Of a stretch of 64,000 bases of DNA, positions 7,104 to 15,735 are shown in pieces. Within the stretch, counting starts at the first letter, position 1. Each line of letters starts with the position of its first letter. The position numbers and the translations under genes are program-made. Below the pieces are notes generated by a model that was given only the letters and a program-made list of their open reading frames with translations, was not told the origin of the DNA and did not search any database. The DNA comes from Herpetosiphon llansteffanensis. GTDB taxonomy: Bacteria > Chloroflexota > Chloroflexia > Chloroflexales > Herpetosiphonaceae. The stretch spans positions 62,001 through 126,000 of the forward strand of contig NZ_PUBZ01000081.1 of the NCBI RefSeq assembly GCF_003205875.1. Reading direction: 5' to 3'.

Positions 7104-9755
7104 CTAGTTGACCACCAGTTGTCCATTGAAGCCTTGAGCTAAGTGTTGAATGCGATCGAACTCTTTGTGCAAGCCCAATTGTTGATACAAATCGCTTGCT
7201 TGAGTGAGCGCATGCTGCGCGTCAGAATAGCGTTGCGTTGCATAAAAAAGTTTGGTCAGTTCGCGCCAAATTTTAGCTTCCATAAAGCGATCTTGAATCG
7301 CTTGGCTGAGCTGGACTGATTGGTGTAAATAGCGTTCAGCCATGGCAAATTCGTGTTTGAGGTTGGCAACTCGGCCTAGAATATACACACCAAAGGGCAC
7401 ATGGGCCGTTTCTTCATAATGCAGCACTTCTTGGGCATAGCGCTCTGCATCATCACACTGATTGAGTGCCACGTGGGCATTGGCCAAGGTCATTGTATTG
7501 AGCGAAACCCAAAACTGCGAATTAATTTGCTTGAAGAAGCTATAGGCCTCTTGGGCGATTGTTATAGACTCGTGGGGTTGGTTGATTTCGCCCAAAAAAT
7601 AGGCCAAATTGCTTTGGTTGCGGGCAGCACGCACATTGTTGCCAATTGATTGATAATAGCGAATGGCAAAATTGAAATGCTCAATGGCTTCGGTGCGTTC
7701 ATTGCGGGCATGCACAATCGCCAAACTCGCATGGGCGCGCGCCTGCAGCGATTGATCGTTGAGCGTACAGGCATGTTCTAGCGCGGTTTGATAGCCTTGT
7801 AACGCTAGGTCATAGTTGCCTTCTTCATCGGCGATTTCGCCACTCAACAAGGCGGCGATAAAATGGGTCTTGGCCTCAGCCTGGTGCGCTGCTTCAAAAT
7901 CGCGCTCATGGTTGAGATGCATCAAACCACGCTTGACATATAAAATTGCCTCTTGATGATAGTGGTTGGTATCCAAAATCGTGATTGCGCGCTCGTAGCT
8001 CTGCATTGCTTGCTCAATTTGGCCTTGGGCTTCCCACAAATCACCTTCCAGTTGGCGAATGTAGGCGCGTAGTGAATCGCTGCCTGTGTGCGAAACTGCG
8101 GCTAAACCAGCGCGGGCTTGATCGTAACTACCAATAAAGCGTGCCAACTCTGCTTGCCCAATCGCTAGGGTTTGGGCCTCGCGGGCTGGTAATTGATCAA
8201 GCGGAATTAATTGCAGCATGCGCAGCATGCGGCCAAAATAGCCAGCCCGAATTTCGCTATGGCGTTGTGGAAACCACCAAACAATCGCTTGAGCATAATC
8301 GCCTGCGGCAATCGCATGTTCGGCAGCAAGCGTCCATTGACCAAGCAAGGCATGCACTTGGGCAGCGTGTTCATGCAATGGTTGGCGTTGTTCGCTGCTC
8401 AGCTGTTGCCAATAATGTTTGCGCAGCAATGGCCACAGCTCCAGCGTATCGCGATAGCCTGCTTGCAGCAATTGATACTGTTCAAGTTGTTGCAGATCGC
8501 TGCTTGGCCATAAACTCCGTGGAACCGGTTGCTGAAAACTGGCCAAGATAGTTAATAATTGTTGCGCACTTGGCCCAAGCATGGTGATAATCCGTTCGAT
8601 CAACGAGCTAACACCTGGATGGGCTTCGAGCATAGCGCAAATTGCCGCCAAACTCCGTTCCTGCTGAATCAACACCATCACAATCCGCATAAGATGGGTG
8701 TTGCCAGCAATCAGCGCCAAAAATTGCTCCCATGGATAATCTGGTTGAATGGTTGTGGTTGCATCAAACCATGCCCGAAAGGCGCTATTTTCCAATGGCT
8801 CTAGGCTGAGCACTGGCAGATCGTCACTAAATACGCGATTGCCAATAATCAGCACATGCACATTGGGAATTGCGGCTAGCGCACGCCAAAATGAGTGCAA
8901 GGCGCTATGGTGTGCTTGCGGCTGCTTGAGCATAACCTCGCTTTGATCAAGACAAAATAATGCTGGAGTTGCCAGACTGGCGCAATCACGCCGAATTAAG
9001 CCCAGCGCCACATTGCTATTGAGCTTGCCACCTTCAATTGCCAAATGTTGGGCCAGATTATAGGCTCCATGATGCTGTAAAAATGCGCCGATTAGGGGTA
9101 AACAGCTCTCAACCTGATCATTCAAATCGGGCAGGAGCGTCAGCCAAAACACTGGGCCTTGCCATGTATTGGCGAGCGTTGCTGCACAGGCACTTTTGCC
9201 AACCCCCGTTGAGCCAATGATGCAAACCTGGTGCTCATGGTTGAGCATTGCATGCGCTTCGGCCAGCCATTCAGCGCGGCCATACAATTGAGCTGGCACT
9301 GGTGGCCGCTCCAATTGTAGCGCTGGCTGCAAAATGCTCAACAAACAATCAGCTGCCTGATCCAAAATCAAGGGCAAGCGATCTTTCATATCGCGATGAA
9401 AGGTTGCTTTGGCTAAACCAAGCTCATCGATTAGCACATGGACTGGCAATTTATGTTCATGTAAAAAGCGCCAATAAACTAAGCGTTGGTCGCGATTGCC
9501 AGCCCGCAATTGTTGCAAGATCTCGGCTAAATCGTGAGGTTGTTCGGGCCGCACTTGGGTTTCGCCAAGCAAGGCATAGGCAACCACCAATTGAATAATT
9601 TGGCCCCGTTGCCGCTCATTCGGATACGCTCCATACAGACCATACCAATGCCCAAGTAAGGCTGGTGTTGCCAACGGTTGGATTGTGCCAATCTCAGCAG
9701 GCTGATCAAACTGGTTGAGTACAGTGCGTAAGATTGGATTAAGAATATGCGTCAT
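7104..9755 (-). CDS. STAND ATPase with ATFHR module and TPR repeats
   Basis: Predicted regulator of 883 residues. The N-terminal domain includes LAKATFHRDMKDRL (ATFHR about residues 117-121), as in the genes at 2-3406. It is followed by Walker A GSTGVGKS (about 181-188), a Walker B-like strand ALFCLDQSE, and from about residue 430 to the end many TPR-like helical pairs (for example QIEQAMQSYERAITILD). ATG 9755 is chosen because GAGGAG lies 6 nt upstream; the open frame extends 31 codons further, but that part is encoded by a non-coding-looking direct repeat. The upstream region is shared with the divergent gene at 9902. Likely a ligand-responsive switch; output unknown. Confidence 0.75.
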   Translation of the reverse strand: MTHILNPILRTVLNQFDQPAEIGTIQPLATPALLGHWYGLYGAYPNERQRGQIIQLVVAYALLGETQVRPEQPHDLAEILQQLRAGNRDQRLVYWRFLHEHKLPVHVLIDELGLAKATFHRDMKDRLPLILDQAADCLLSILQPALQLERPPVPAQLYGRAEWLAEAHAMLNHEHQVCIIGSTGVGKSACAATLANTWQGPVFWLTLLPDLNDQVESCLPLIGAFLQHHGAYNLAQHLAIEGGKLNSNVALGLIRRDCASLATPALFCLDQSEVMLKQPQAHHSALHSFWRALAAIPNVHVLIIGNRVFSDDLPVLSLEPLENSAFRAWFDATTTIQPDYPWEQFLALIAGNTHLMRIVMVLIQQERSLAAICAMLEAHPGVSSLIERIITMLGPSAQQLLTILASFQQPVPRSLWPSSDLQQLEQYQLLQAGYRDTLELWPLLRKHYWQQLSSEQRQPLHEHAAQVHALLGQWTLAAEHAIAAGDYAQAIVWWFPQRHSEIRAGYFGRMLRMLQLIPLDQLPAREAQTLAIGQAELARFIGSYDQARAGLAAVSHTGSDSLRAYIRQLEGDLWEAQGQIEQAMQSYERAITILDTNHYHQEAILYVKRGLMHLNHERDFEAAHQAEAKTHFIAALLSGEIADEEGNYDLALQGYQTALEHACTLNDQSLQARAHASLAIVHARNERTEAIEHFNFAIRYYQSIGNNVRAARNQSNLAYFLGEINQPHESITIAQEAYSFFKQINSQFWVSLNTMTLANAHVALNQCDDAERYAQEVLHYEETAHVPFGVYILGRVANLKHEFAMAERYLHQSVQLSQAIQDRFMEAKIWRELTKLFYATQRYSDAQHALTQASDLYQQLGLHKEFDRIQHLAQGFNGQLVVN

Positions 9756-9809
9756 TCCACACTCCTCGTTAATCGAAAGCAGCCGATGGTTGGCTCGCTG
9801 GGCCTCATG

Positions 9810-9842
9810 TGAGACTTTTTGTTGGCAGAATGAGACTTTTTG
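9810..9842. promoter_or_regulatory. 12-bp direct repeat, candidate operator
   Basis: TGAGACTTTTTG occurs at 9810-9821 and again at 9831-9842, exactly 21 bp apart (two helical turns), in the short region between divergent genes. A possible -10 (TATACT, 9857-9862) for the rightward gene follows. It could bind a regulator controlling either gene. Confidence 0.4.
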
Positions 9843-9901
9843 AGCCACAAGCCCGCTATACTGAAAGCCAAGTGATTCGTTTGTGATTAGGGAGGCTCCA
9901 G

Positions 9902-10756
9902 ATGCGACTTATCGTAGTGTTAACAGTGCTGATCAGCCTATTGGGTTCATTTATGCTTAATCAACCCAGTCAGGTTAAGGCTAATACGCCACCTCCACCA
10001 GCAGGTTGCGGTTTAGCAGGCGTAGATCTTTCAACGCCTAATACGTGGATGGCTGTTTGGGATTTTGAGACGGCCAATGGATGTTTGGTCGAGCTTGGTA
10101 CGCCGCAAATTCCAAGCCAAGACCCGCCAATTGTGTCAATGACAACAATTGCTTGTACGGTCAATGGCGTTGTCGATTTCAGCCCAGCAGATTATGCGCG
10201 CTTTCAAGGCAATGGCTACCTTTCGTGTGATCTCGATTTGCCAAACAACTTGCAGCAGACTTACCCTGATTTCTGGACGTATGTACAAGCTCAATTTAGC
10301 ACGAATGGTAATCAGCCGCTCTTACATCACCCTGATGCCCAAATGAGCGTTGATGTAAATGGCTTATATGGCAATCTTGAATGGCAATATCGCCATACCA
10401 CCAATCTTCTCGAATCGAATGTTGTTGGGCGCTTCCGCCTGACGAGCGATAACCGGATGGTGGTTGGTCAATGTTCTAGCTCAGTGCTTAATTGCCCAAC
10501 TAGCCAAACAGCGCCATACGCTGGCTACGCCAAAGTCCATGGCGACACGACCTATGCCAATTCGAGCCAAACCATGGTCAAGTTTCGCACCAGTGCTACA
10601 ACTGTGATCATTGGGTATAACCCAGATACCAACGAGTATCTGAATGGAAAGTTGGGCATGATGATTATTGATCCATATGGCAAAGATCCTGAACCAACTG
10701 TGATCAATCCTGATCCAACGCCAACCGTTACTCCAACCATGCCCATCCCACAATAA
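9902..10756 (+). CDS. Secreted protein of unknown function
   Basis: Exported protein of 284 residues with an N-terminal signal peptide (hydrophobic core VVLTVLISLLGSFML, likely cleavage near VKA). GGGAGG precedes the ATG. The body is rich in Asn, Thr, Gly and aromatic residues, with four or five cysteines (CGLAGVD, NGCLVE, IACTVNG, YLSCDLD, GQCSSSVLNCPT) that could form disulphides. The C-terminus is a Pro/Thr-rich tail (TVINPDPTPTVTPTMPIPQ), as in other exported proteins here. I do not recognise a family. It is followed by a strong terminator and lies divergent from a STAND regulator. Confidence 0.6.
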   Translation: MRLIVVLTVLISLLGSFMLNQPSQVKANTPPPPAGCGLAGVDLSTPNTWMAVWDFETANGCLVELGTPQIPSQDPPIVSMTTIACTVNGVVDFSPADYARFQGNGYLSCDLDLPNNLQQTYPDFWTYVQAQFSTNGNQPLLHHPDAQMSVDVNGLYGNLEWQYRHTTNLLESNVVGRFRLTSDNRMVVGQCSSSVLNCPTSQTAPYAGYAKVHGDTTYANSSQTMVKFRTSATTVIIGYNPDTNEYLNGKLGMMIIDPYGKDPEPTVINPDPTPTVTPTMPIPQ

Positions 10757-10776
10757 ACCGTGTTGATTCAGATGCG

Positions 10777-10821
10777 AACAGGCCACTAGGATTATTCCTA
10801 GTGGCCTGTTGTTTGTTTTGT
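10777..10821 (+). terminator. Strong intrinsic terminator
   Basis: Perfect 14-bp stem AACAGGCCACTAGG / CCTAGTGGCCTGTT with loop ATTATT, followed by a T-rich tract. It lies between convergent genes and could serve both. Confidence 0.8.
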
Positions 10822-10837
10822 TCTAGCCGCTACGAGC

Positions 10838-12823
10838 TTAGTTCACAGTAAAGTTGACGTTTGAAAGATCAAAGAACACGTTGTTGGCACAGCGCACTTT
10901 GATGCGGGCTTGGGTGGTTGCTGTATTCGGAATGGTTACTGCCTGGCTGCCATCATTTGGCGTGGAAGCAAGCAAACTGCTAAAGCTGCTGCCGCCATTG
11001 CTGGAGAATAAAATCTCAACATTGGCACAGCTGACTGGGGCAGCAGTGGTGTTGGCAACATTCCAGGTAATCGTGCGGCTGCTGTTGCGCGTCCAAGTAA
11101 CTGCCGTGTTGGGAGCTGTTACCGTGAAGGGGCCAGCTGCACTATTGACCGTTACGTTGGCCGTATCAATCGCATAGCTGCCGCCGCCAGCCCGATTATC
11201 GCGCACAATCAAGCGGAAGGCCAAGGTGCGATTGGTGGTTGGCAACGATTCGCCAATCGTGCTGACATTATTCAGAATATCGCTCAATTTGGGGAACGAG
11301 CGTTTTGGATTGCTGCTTGGGTTGAAGCTACGGAAGATTGGGCGGCTGCCATTGTCGGTATTTGGTGGCGCAGCCGTGCCCAAATTATATTGTTCCCAGT
11401 TGTAGGTCAAGCTATCGCCGTTGGCATCGCTGCCAGTGCCACTTAATTCAAATGGCGTGCTGCGCGGAATCGTATAATCTGCGCCAGCATTGGCGACCGG
11501 AGCCGTGTTGCCAGTGTTGGTTGCCGTGCCACAGCTTGAACCGCCGCCGGTGGTAATAAAGGTCGTAATTTCGTTCAAGCTCTTCGAATGGAAGTAGGGA
11601 TCGCTGTTGGATTGCAAGTTTTCAGCGCCACAAATGCCTGCATAGGCCATAATCGTCGAGCCGCTGCCTGGTTCGTAGGCGGCGCTGCTAGCGCGATTGC
11701 CACCACCGCAGCTGCCCGTTGTGCCGTTGAAGGTGTGGTTGCCGCCAAATTGGTGGCCAATTTCGTGGGCAACATAATCAATATCGAATGGATCGCCAAC
11801 CGGAGCCGACGAGCCAGTGACACCTTGGGCTTTGTAGTTGGTTGAACAAACTGATCCTAACGATGCAACACCACCGCCACCTGTACTGAACACATGGCCA
11901 ATATCATAATTGGTGTTACCAATCACGTTTTTGATGTTGGTTTGATTTTGGCCAAGCATCGTTACGCCGTTGTTATTGGTGTAAGGGTCGGTGCTGGCAT
12001 TGGTGTAAATGATGCTGCTATTGTTGGCAACCAACACCATGCGCACCGCAACTTCGCGCTCGTAGACGGCATTGACGCGGTTGACGCTGGTAGTGATGGC
12101 GGCCAATGCGCCGCTGACCGTGCCACCATGGAAGGCGGTATATTCGCCAGTTGCGGCCATGGCCAAGCGATAGGTGCGCAATTTATCGCCAACAGCTTTG
12201 GGTGCTGCCAAGCCATCGCTGCTCAATGGCAGATCGATGACATAATCTTCGACTTGGCGTTCGGCCAGTTTCTCGCTGCTTGGCACAAAATTCCGGCTAT
12301 CGTACACAATGTAGTTTTTGGTATCGCCAGCGCTGTAGGGATCGATGAAAATTCGGCCTTGACCGCCCAAGATCAAGCCATGAAAGCCTGCTGGAGTCAG
12401 ATCCAAGCGTCCGCTAAGATTCGGTGTATCCACCCCAACAATCAGGTAGGTGCGAATTTCGGGAAACTTCGCCGCCAGCTCGGGCTGCATAATTGGCGAT
12501 TCGACGATACGGAATTGCTCAAATTTGCCATCGGGCATGGGCAATTGCAGCGTATACAACGAGTTTACCACTGCTTGGTCTTGCTCTAAGGGAGCTTTGG
12601 CCAGATATTGACTCAAGCCATCTAAATCAAGCCCAACAGTGCGATAGATGGTTGGTACAATTTGGCGTGCGCCTTTTTGCACCAGCCGACTTTCTTGCAC
12701 ATCTTGCCAAAAGCCATCGGACGAAGCGGCAGTAGGAGTGACGAGGGTGGCGGCAGCAAAGCTACTCAGCAATGCAACCACCAAGGCTGCAACGATCACC
12801 AACGATGAACGTTTTCCGGGCAT
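10838..12823 (-). CDS. Secreted reprolysin-like zinc metalloprotease (M12B type)
   Basis: Exported protease of 661 residues. Signal peptide with core IVAALVVALLSSFAAA; a propeptide-like region to about 200; a metzincin catalytic domain with the zinc motif HEIGHQFGGNH (353-363), catalytic Glu354 and the Met-turn STIMAYAG downstream. After about residue 440 come a PKD/Ig-like segment (NTAPVANAGADYTIPRSTP) and a C-terminal beta domain (TAVTWTRNSSRTITWNVANT). GGAGG lies 8 nt before the ATG. It probably digests extracellular or prey protein, and the propeptide suggests zymogen control. It shares a terminator region with the convergent gene at 9902. Confidence 0.88.
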   Translation of the reverse strand: MPGKRSSLVIVAALVVALLSSFAAATLVTPTAASSDGFWQDVQESRLVQKGARQIVPTIYRTVGLDLDGLSQYLAKAPLEQDQAVVNSLYTLQLPMPDGKFEQFRIVESPIMQPELAAKFPEIRTYLIVGVDTPNLSGRLDLTPAGFHGLILGGQGRIFIDPYSAGDTKNYIVYDSRNFVPSSEKLAERQVEDYVIDLPLSSDGLAAPKAVGDKLRTYRLAMAATGEYTAFHGGTVSGALAAITTSVNRVNAVYEREVAVRMVLVANNSSIIYTNASTDPYTNNNGVTMLGQNQTNIKNVIGNTNYDIGHVFSTGGGGVASLGSVCSTNYKAQGVTGSSAPVGDPFDIDYVAHEIGHQFGGNHTFNGTTGSCGGGNRASSAAYEPGSGSTIMAYAGICGAENLQSNSDPYFHSKSLNEITTFITTGGGSSCGTATNTGNTAPVANAGADYTIPRSTPFELSGTGSDANGDSLTYNWEQYNLGTAAPPNTDNGSRPIFRSFNPSSNPKRSFPKLSDILNNVSTIGESLPTTNRTLAFRLIVRDNRAGGGSYAIDTANVTVNSAAGPFTVTAPNTAVTWTRNSSRTITWNVANTTAAPVSCANVEILFSSNGGSSFSSLLASTPNDGSQAVTIPNTATTQARIKVRCANNVFFDLSNVNFTVN

Positions 12824-12984
12824 GCCAAACCTCCTAGAGGTAGAAGTGGATACCTATCTATTATACATTAAAAATATTTAATTAAATTGTAATATTTGTG
12901 TCTAGGAAGTTTAAATTATTGTTTTATCGATCATCCATTAACTCAACTGGTTAAATTCAAGCGCTGTAAAAACTGAGCTGCTGT

Positions 12985-13001
12985 TGTAACAACGCTGTAA
13001 C
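12985..13001. promoter_or_regulatory. Duplicated TGTAAC pair upstream of gene copy 1
   Basis: TGTAAC at 12985-12990 and 12996-13001, 11 bp apart, about 55 bp before the ATG at 13056. The same arrangement is kept at 13892-13908 upstream of the second copy, within a homologous stretch of about 90 bp. Candidate binding site on one face of the helix. Confidence 0.35.
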
Positions 13002-13055
13002 GTGCTGCGGCTAAGCTCTGGTTCATTCAACCGATTGCTTAGTGAGGTTTAGGGT

Positions 13056-13850
13056 ATGTGGTTTCAGCGCGTTCTTTTATGGTTGGCGGTGCTTGGTTTT
13101 GCGATTCTCGTGCTCGCGATTGGCTCAGCGTTTTTAGCGGTTGGTTCAATGTTTTTAGCGGTGTGTGCAACAGCTCTTTTGCTGACTCTGTATTTTTGGC
13201 CAATTATTGGGGCTGTGATTAGTTGGAAAAGTATGGGCTTGTTCCAGCGGCCAGAAAAAAAGCCGCATTATTGGGGTTTAGGCTTGCTGTGCCTTATTTA
13301 TGGCGTAGGCATCAGCTTATTGGCAATCGATGACCTATGGTTCCTTGGCGATTGGATCTTGTTGGGCAATGGCATTGGCCTGATCTTGCGCAGTGTCTTG
13401 GTTGAATGGCGGGTTGCCGAAGTCCGCGCGCGCCGATTAATCATTAATTTGCTGCTGGCGCTTGTGCTACCAATCAGTGCTAAAACACTGATTGAATATC
13501 CTAGGATCAAGGATCAGGATTGTAAAGTTCAAGCTGCGCTTGATCAAACTGCTGAGAAACTTTTCCAATATTATGCTCAACACGGCAATTATCCCCCATC
13601 CTTGGAACTTGAAATTGAATTGAATTCGCTCGCATTTAGGCAGCAATGCAAGCAAACATATGGCTGGCGCTATATTGATGTCGATGATTATGCATCCAAA
13701 GAGTGGGTGTATCAACCTCAGGAAACAAGCTACCGCTTAGGATACTATAGAACAGATTCCATTCTATTTCTTTATTCACGGTACATTGATCGGGTCTGTT
13801 GGTATGACCCAGCCACGCAGGCTAGCAGTTGTCATTTTGTTCTAAATTAG
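13056..13850 (+). CDS. Membrane protein with pseudopilin-like C-terminal domain, unknown function
   Basis: A protein of 264 residues with several hydrophobic helices in the first 150 residues (VLGFAILVLAIGSAFLAVG; TALLLTLYFWPIIGAVI; GLGLLCLIYGVGISLLAI; LINLLLALVLPIS). The C-terminal part (from CKVQAALDQTAEKLFQYYAQ) has the 'helix, HGNYPPSLE, Cys-containing beta' pattern of type II pseudopilins, but there is no prepilin peptidase site at the N-terminus. GAGG lies about 9 nt before the ATG. A second, damaged copy follows immediately, so this is the intact member of a tandem duplication. Function unknown. Confidence 0.6.
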   Translation: MWFQRVLLWLAVLGFAILVLAIGSAFLAVGSMFLAVCATALLLTLYFWPIIGAVISWKSMGLFQRPEKKPHYWGLGLLCLIYGVGISLLAIDDLWFLGDWILLGNGIGLILRSVLVEWRVAEVRARRLIINLLLALVLPISAKTLIEYPRIKDQDCKVQAALDQTAEKLFQYYAQHGNYPPSLELEIELNSLAFRQQCKQTYGWRYIDVDDYASKEWVYQPQETSYRLGYYRTDSILFLYSRYIDRVCWYDPATQASSCHFVLN

Positions 13851-13891
13851 TAGCTCAATTCAATCAAATAGGTGCTCAATCTCTTGATTGC

Positions 13892-13908
13892 TGTAACAAC
13901 GGTGTAAC
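13892..13908. promoter_or_regulatory. Duplicated TGTAAC pair upstream of gene copy 2
   Basis: TGTAAC at 13892-13897 and 13903-13908, again 11 bp apart, in the duplicated upstream region. Its retention in front of a damaged copy may only reflect recent duplication. Confidence 0.3.
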
Positions 13909-13962
13909 GCGCCGCAGTTAAGCTCTGGTTAATTCGACTGGTTGCTTAGCGAGGTTTTGGAT

Positions 13963-14441
13963 ATGTGGTTGCAGCGCTTTAGTTCATATTTGGTTGTTTG
14001 TGGGTTTATGCTTCTGATATTGGTAGTCGGCGCATTGTTTTTGAAAATTGGAGCACCGTTTTTATCGTTTGGCTCAGCAGTGCTTGGGATATGTTTAATA
14101 TTCTTTTTGCTGATTATATATTTTTGGCCAATTGCTGGAATTGTGGTTAGTTGGAAAATCATGGGGCTTTTGCATCAGCCTGAAAAAAAGCCCATTACAC
14201 GGGTTTGGTCTGGTTGTGCATTATCTATGGCTTGGGAATTGTCGGTTGCCTCAATCGATATTCACCATTGGGCTATTGGATCTTTTTTGGCAATAGCCTT
14301 GGGCTGATTCTGCGCAGTGTTTTCGTTGAATGGCGGGTTGCTGAAGGTCGGATACGCCGATTGAGCATTAATCTGCTGCTGGCGCTTGGGCTGCCGCTGA
14401 TTACCAGCTTGATTTTTCTTTTTCCGCAAATTAAGGATTAA
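13963..14441 (+). pseudogene. Frameshifted and truncated duplicate of the gene at 13056
   Basis: The start MWLQRFSSYLVV matches MWFQRVLLWLAV of the upstream gene, and both are followed by the same ending YFWPI.G.V.SWK.MGL..PEKKP. After EKKP the frame is lost: copy 1 reads AAAGCCGCATTA where this copy reads AAAGCCCATTA, one base fewer near 14193. Homology continues in another frame (IIYGLGIVG...GNSLGLILRSVFVEWRVAE) to a stop at 14439-14441, where about 10 inserted bases interrupt the sequence and the pseudopilin-like domain is lost. The A7 run before the shift is also present in the intact copy, so programmed frameshifting is unlikely. Confidence 0.8.
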
Positions 14442-14526
14442 TCCGATTCAGGATTGTTTGCTGAGCAACGTTTAATATGCAGAGCCAATAATTAATCAAA
14501 TATAACACTTGATCGAAGCTTCTCAT

Positions 14527-14556
14527 TTGCCTGAGCCTGTTTATTCTGATTATGCT
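14527..14556 (+). promoter_or_regulatory. Possible sigma70-type promoter of the lectin gene
   Basis: TTGCCT (14527-14532) and TATGCT (14551-14556) with an 18-bp spacer, about 40 bp upstream of the lectin start codon. Confidence 0.35.
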
Positions 14557-14597
14557 AGGTTCTATTGGTACAATGGTTTAGTTTAGGAGGCCAATCG

Positions 14598-14999
14598 ATG
14601 AGCGCATATTGGGTTGAAAATCAATGGGGCGGCGATGATGCACCATGGCATCCAGGTGGCACATGGGTATTGGGCGCACGCGATAACCAGCATGTTGTAG
14701 CAATCAATATTTCTTCGGTTGATAATGGCCAAACATTTACCGGAACCATGACCTACAATAATGAAGGCCCGATTGGCTTCCGCGCAAATCGTACCAGTAC
14801 CAATAATTATGCTGTCGAAAATCAATGGGGCGGCGATGATGCACCATGGCATCCAGGTGGCTCATGGGTCATCGGTGGGCGTGATAATCAAAATACGATT
14901 AATCTTGATGTTAACTCACAAGATGGCGGCCAAACCCTGAATGGCACGATGGTTTATGCTGGCGAAGGGCCAATTGGTTTTCGTGGCAAACTTCAATAA
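14598..14999 (+). CDS. OAA-family high-mannose-binding lectin
   Basis: A 133-residue lectin of the Oscillatoria agardhii agglutinin family. It consists of two tandem repeats of about 67 residues, each beginning VENQWGGDDAPWHPGG and ending EGPIGFR, near-identical to the family consensus, so two carbohydrate sites are expected. Known members form a compact beta barrel and bind the branched core of high-mannose glycans. Trp10 and the following Gly-Gly match the binding loop, with the equivalent set in repeat 2. ATG 14598 has GGAGG 7 nt upstream; an upstream in-frame ATG at 14565 lacks one. There is no signal peptide, so export would need another route or lysis. A perfect terminator follows. Confidence 0.95.
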   Translation: MSAYWVENQWGGDDAPWHPGGTWVLGARDNQHVVAINISSVDNGQTFTGTMTYNNEGPIGFRANRTSTNNYAVENQWGGDDAPWHPGGSWVIGGRDNQNTINLDVNSQDGGQTLNGTMVYAGEGPIGFRGKLQ

Positions 15000-15015
15000 C
15001 GTTTAATTTTTTGCC

Positions 15016-15053
15016 CCAGCCATGATCAGCTGATCATGGCTGGTTTTTATTTT
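15016..15053 (+). terminator. Intrinsic terminator of the lectin gene
   Basis: A 28-bp perfect palindrome centred on CAG|CTG (CCAGCCATGATCAG and its complement), followed by TTTTTATTTT. Confidence 0.85.
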
Positions 15054-15216
15054 AGCTTTAGATTTTACATAAAATACTTGAAGCACATTATGATTGGCAT
15101 TAGTAATTCGGATTTTTATACATGCTTTGGAATAATTCAGGATTTGCCTAGCTTGAACGTTTTAATTACGAATCGATTCAATGAACTGTAGAATTTGTGT
15201 AGTAAAGGAATGAATA

Positions 15217-15684
15217 ATGGCTACTGAACAACAAATTGATTATACTTCGATTGCAAAATCCCAATACGACGCGACGGTTGAATCACTCAAGCAAGCATTT
15301 CCTGATGCTGATAAAAATGCACCAAACCAATTAACCGCAGCTGCAACCTCGACCGCAACTGGGACTGCTACATTTGCCACCGCTTTCATTTATGGCACAT
15401 GCGAATGTATTTTGACCTTTGATAATAACCAAAAAATTCGCTTCTATGGCACGATGTGGGGCATTGGGCTTGGTGGTGGCACCAGCGCTGGCGGCTACAT
15501 TGGGGTTCCGATCAACCAATTAGTTGGCGATTGCAGCTTCCAAGTGACGGTTGTTTCTGGGGTTGGCGGCGCGGTAACAATTCAATTCTGGCGTGGCAAC
15601 GACTACCTTGGCAACTTTACGGGCGCAGCCTTGGCCGTGGCAGCTTCGGTTACTGGCGGCAGCGGCAGTTGGAAAATGCAATAA
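15217..15684 (+). CDS. Small glycine-rich beta protein, possibly VapA/VapB-like
   Basis: A 155-residue protein without a signal peptide. The first 45 residues are polar and helical; the rest is beta-rich with glycine clusters (FYGTMWGIGLGGGTSAGGYIG, VTVVSGVGGAVTIQFWRGN, GNFTGAALAVAASVTGG, ending SGSWKMQ). The pattern of a short-stranded barrel with GGGTSAGG and a final GGSGSW recalls the Rhodococcus VapA/VapB virulence-associated family, but I hold this loosely. The upstream 200 bp are AT-rich, and AAAGGAATGA precedes the ATG. It follows the OAA lectin, another small cytosolic-type beta protein. Role unknown. Confidence 0.5.
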   Translation: MATEQQIDYTSIAKSQYDATVESLKQAFPDADKNAPNQLTAAATSTATGTATFATAFIYGTCECILTFDNNQKIRFYGTMWGIGLGGGTSAGGYIGVPINQLVGDCSFQVTVVSGVGGAVTIQFWRGNDYLGNFTGAALAVAASVTGGSGSWKMQ

Positions 15685-15697
15685 CCCTATTTGCAGG

Positions 15698-15735
15698 TGC
15701 GCCACCAACACAATGTTGGTGGCGCATTGGTTATT
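15698..15735. terminator. Bidirectional terminator between convergent genes
   Basis: Perfect 13-bp stem TGCGCCACCAACA / TGTTGGTGGCGCA with a 3-nt loop, then a short T-rich stretch (GGTTATTTT) on the plus strand. Confidence 0.7.

Noticed and set aside
9756-9848. N-terminal extension of the leftward STAND protein
   Set aside because: The extra 31 codons lack a ribosome binding site and are built from a 12-bp direct repeat; GAGGAG stands right before ATG 9755.
11894-12589. Long open frame of 231 codons on the plus strand
   Set aside because: It lies entirely antisense to the metalloprotease, has repetitive low-information composition and no ribosome binding site; the minus-strand frame has signal peptide and zinc motif.
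14181-14200. Programmed frameshift at an A7 run in the second copy of the duplicated gene
   Set aside because: The intact first copy has the same A7 run without needing a shift, and the second copy also has a downstream disruption, so mutation explains it better.
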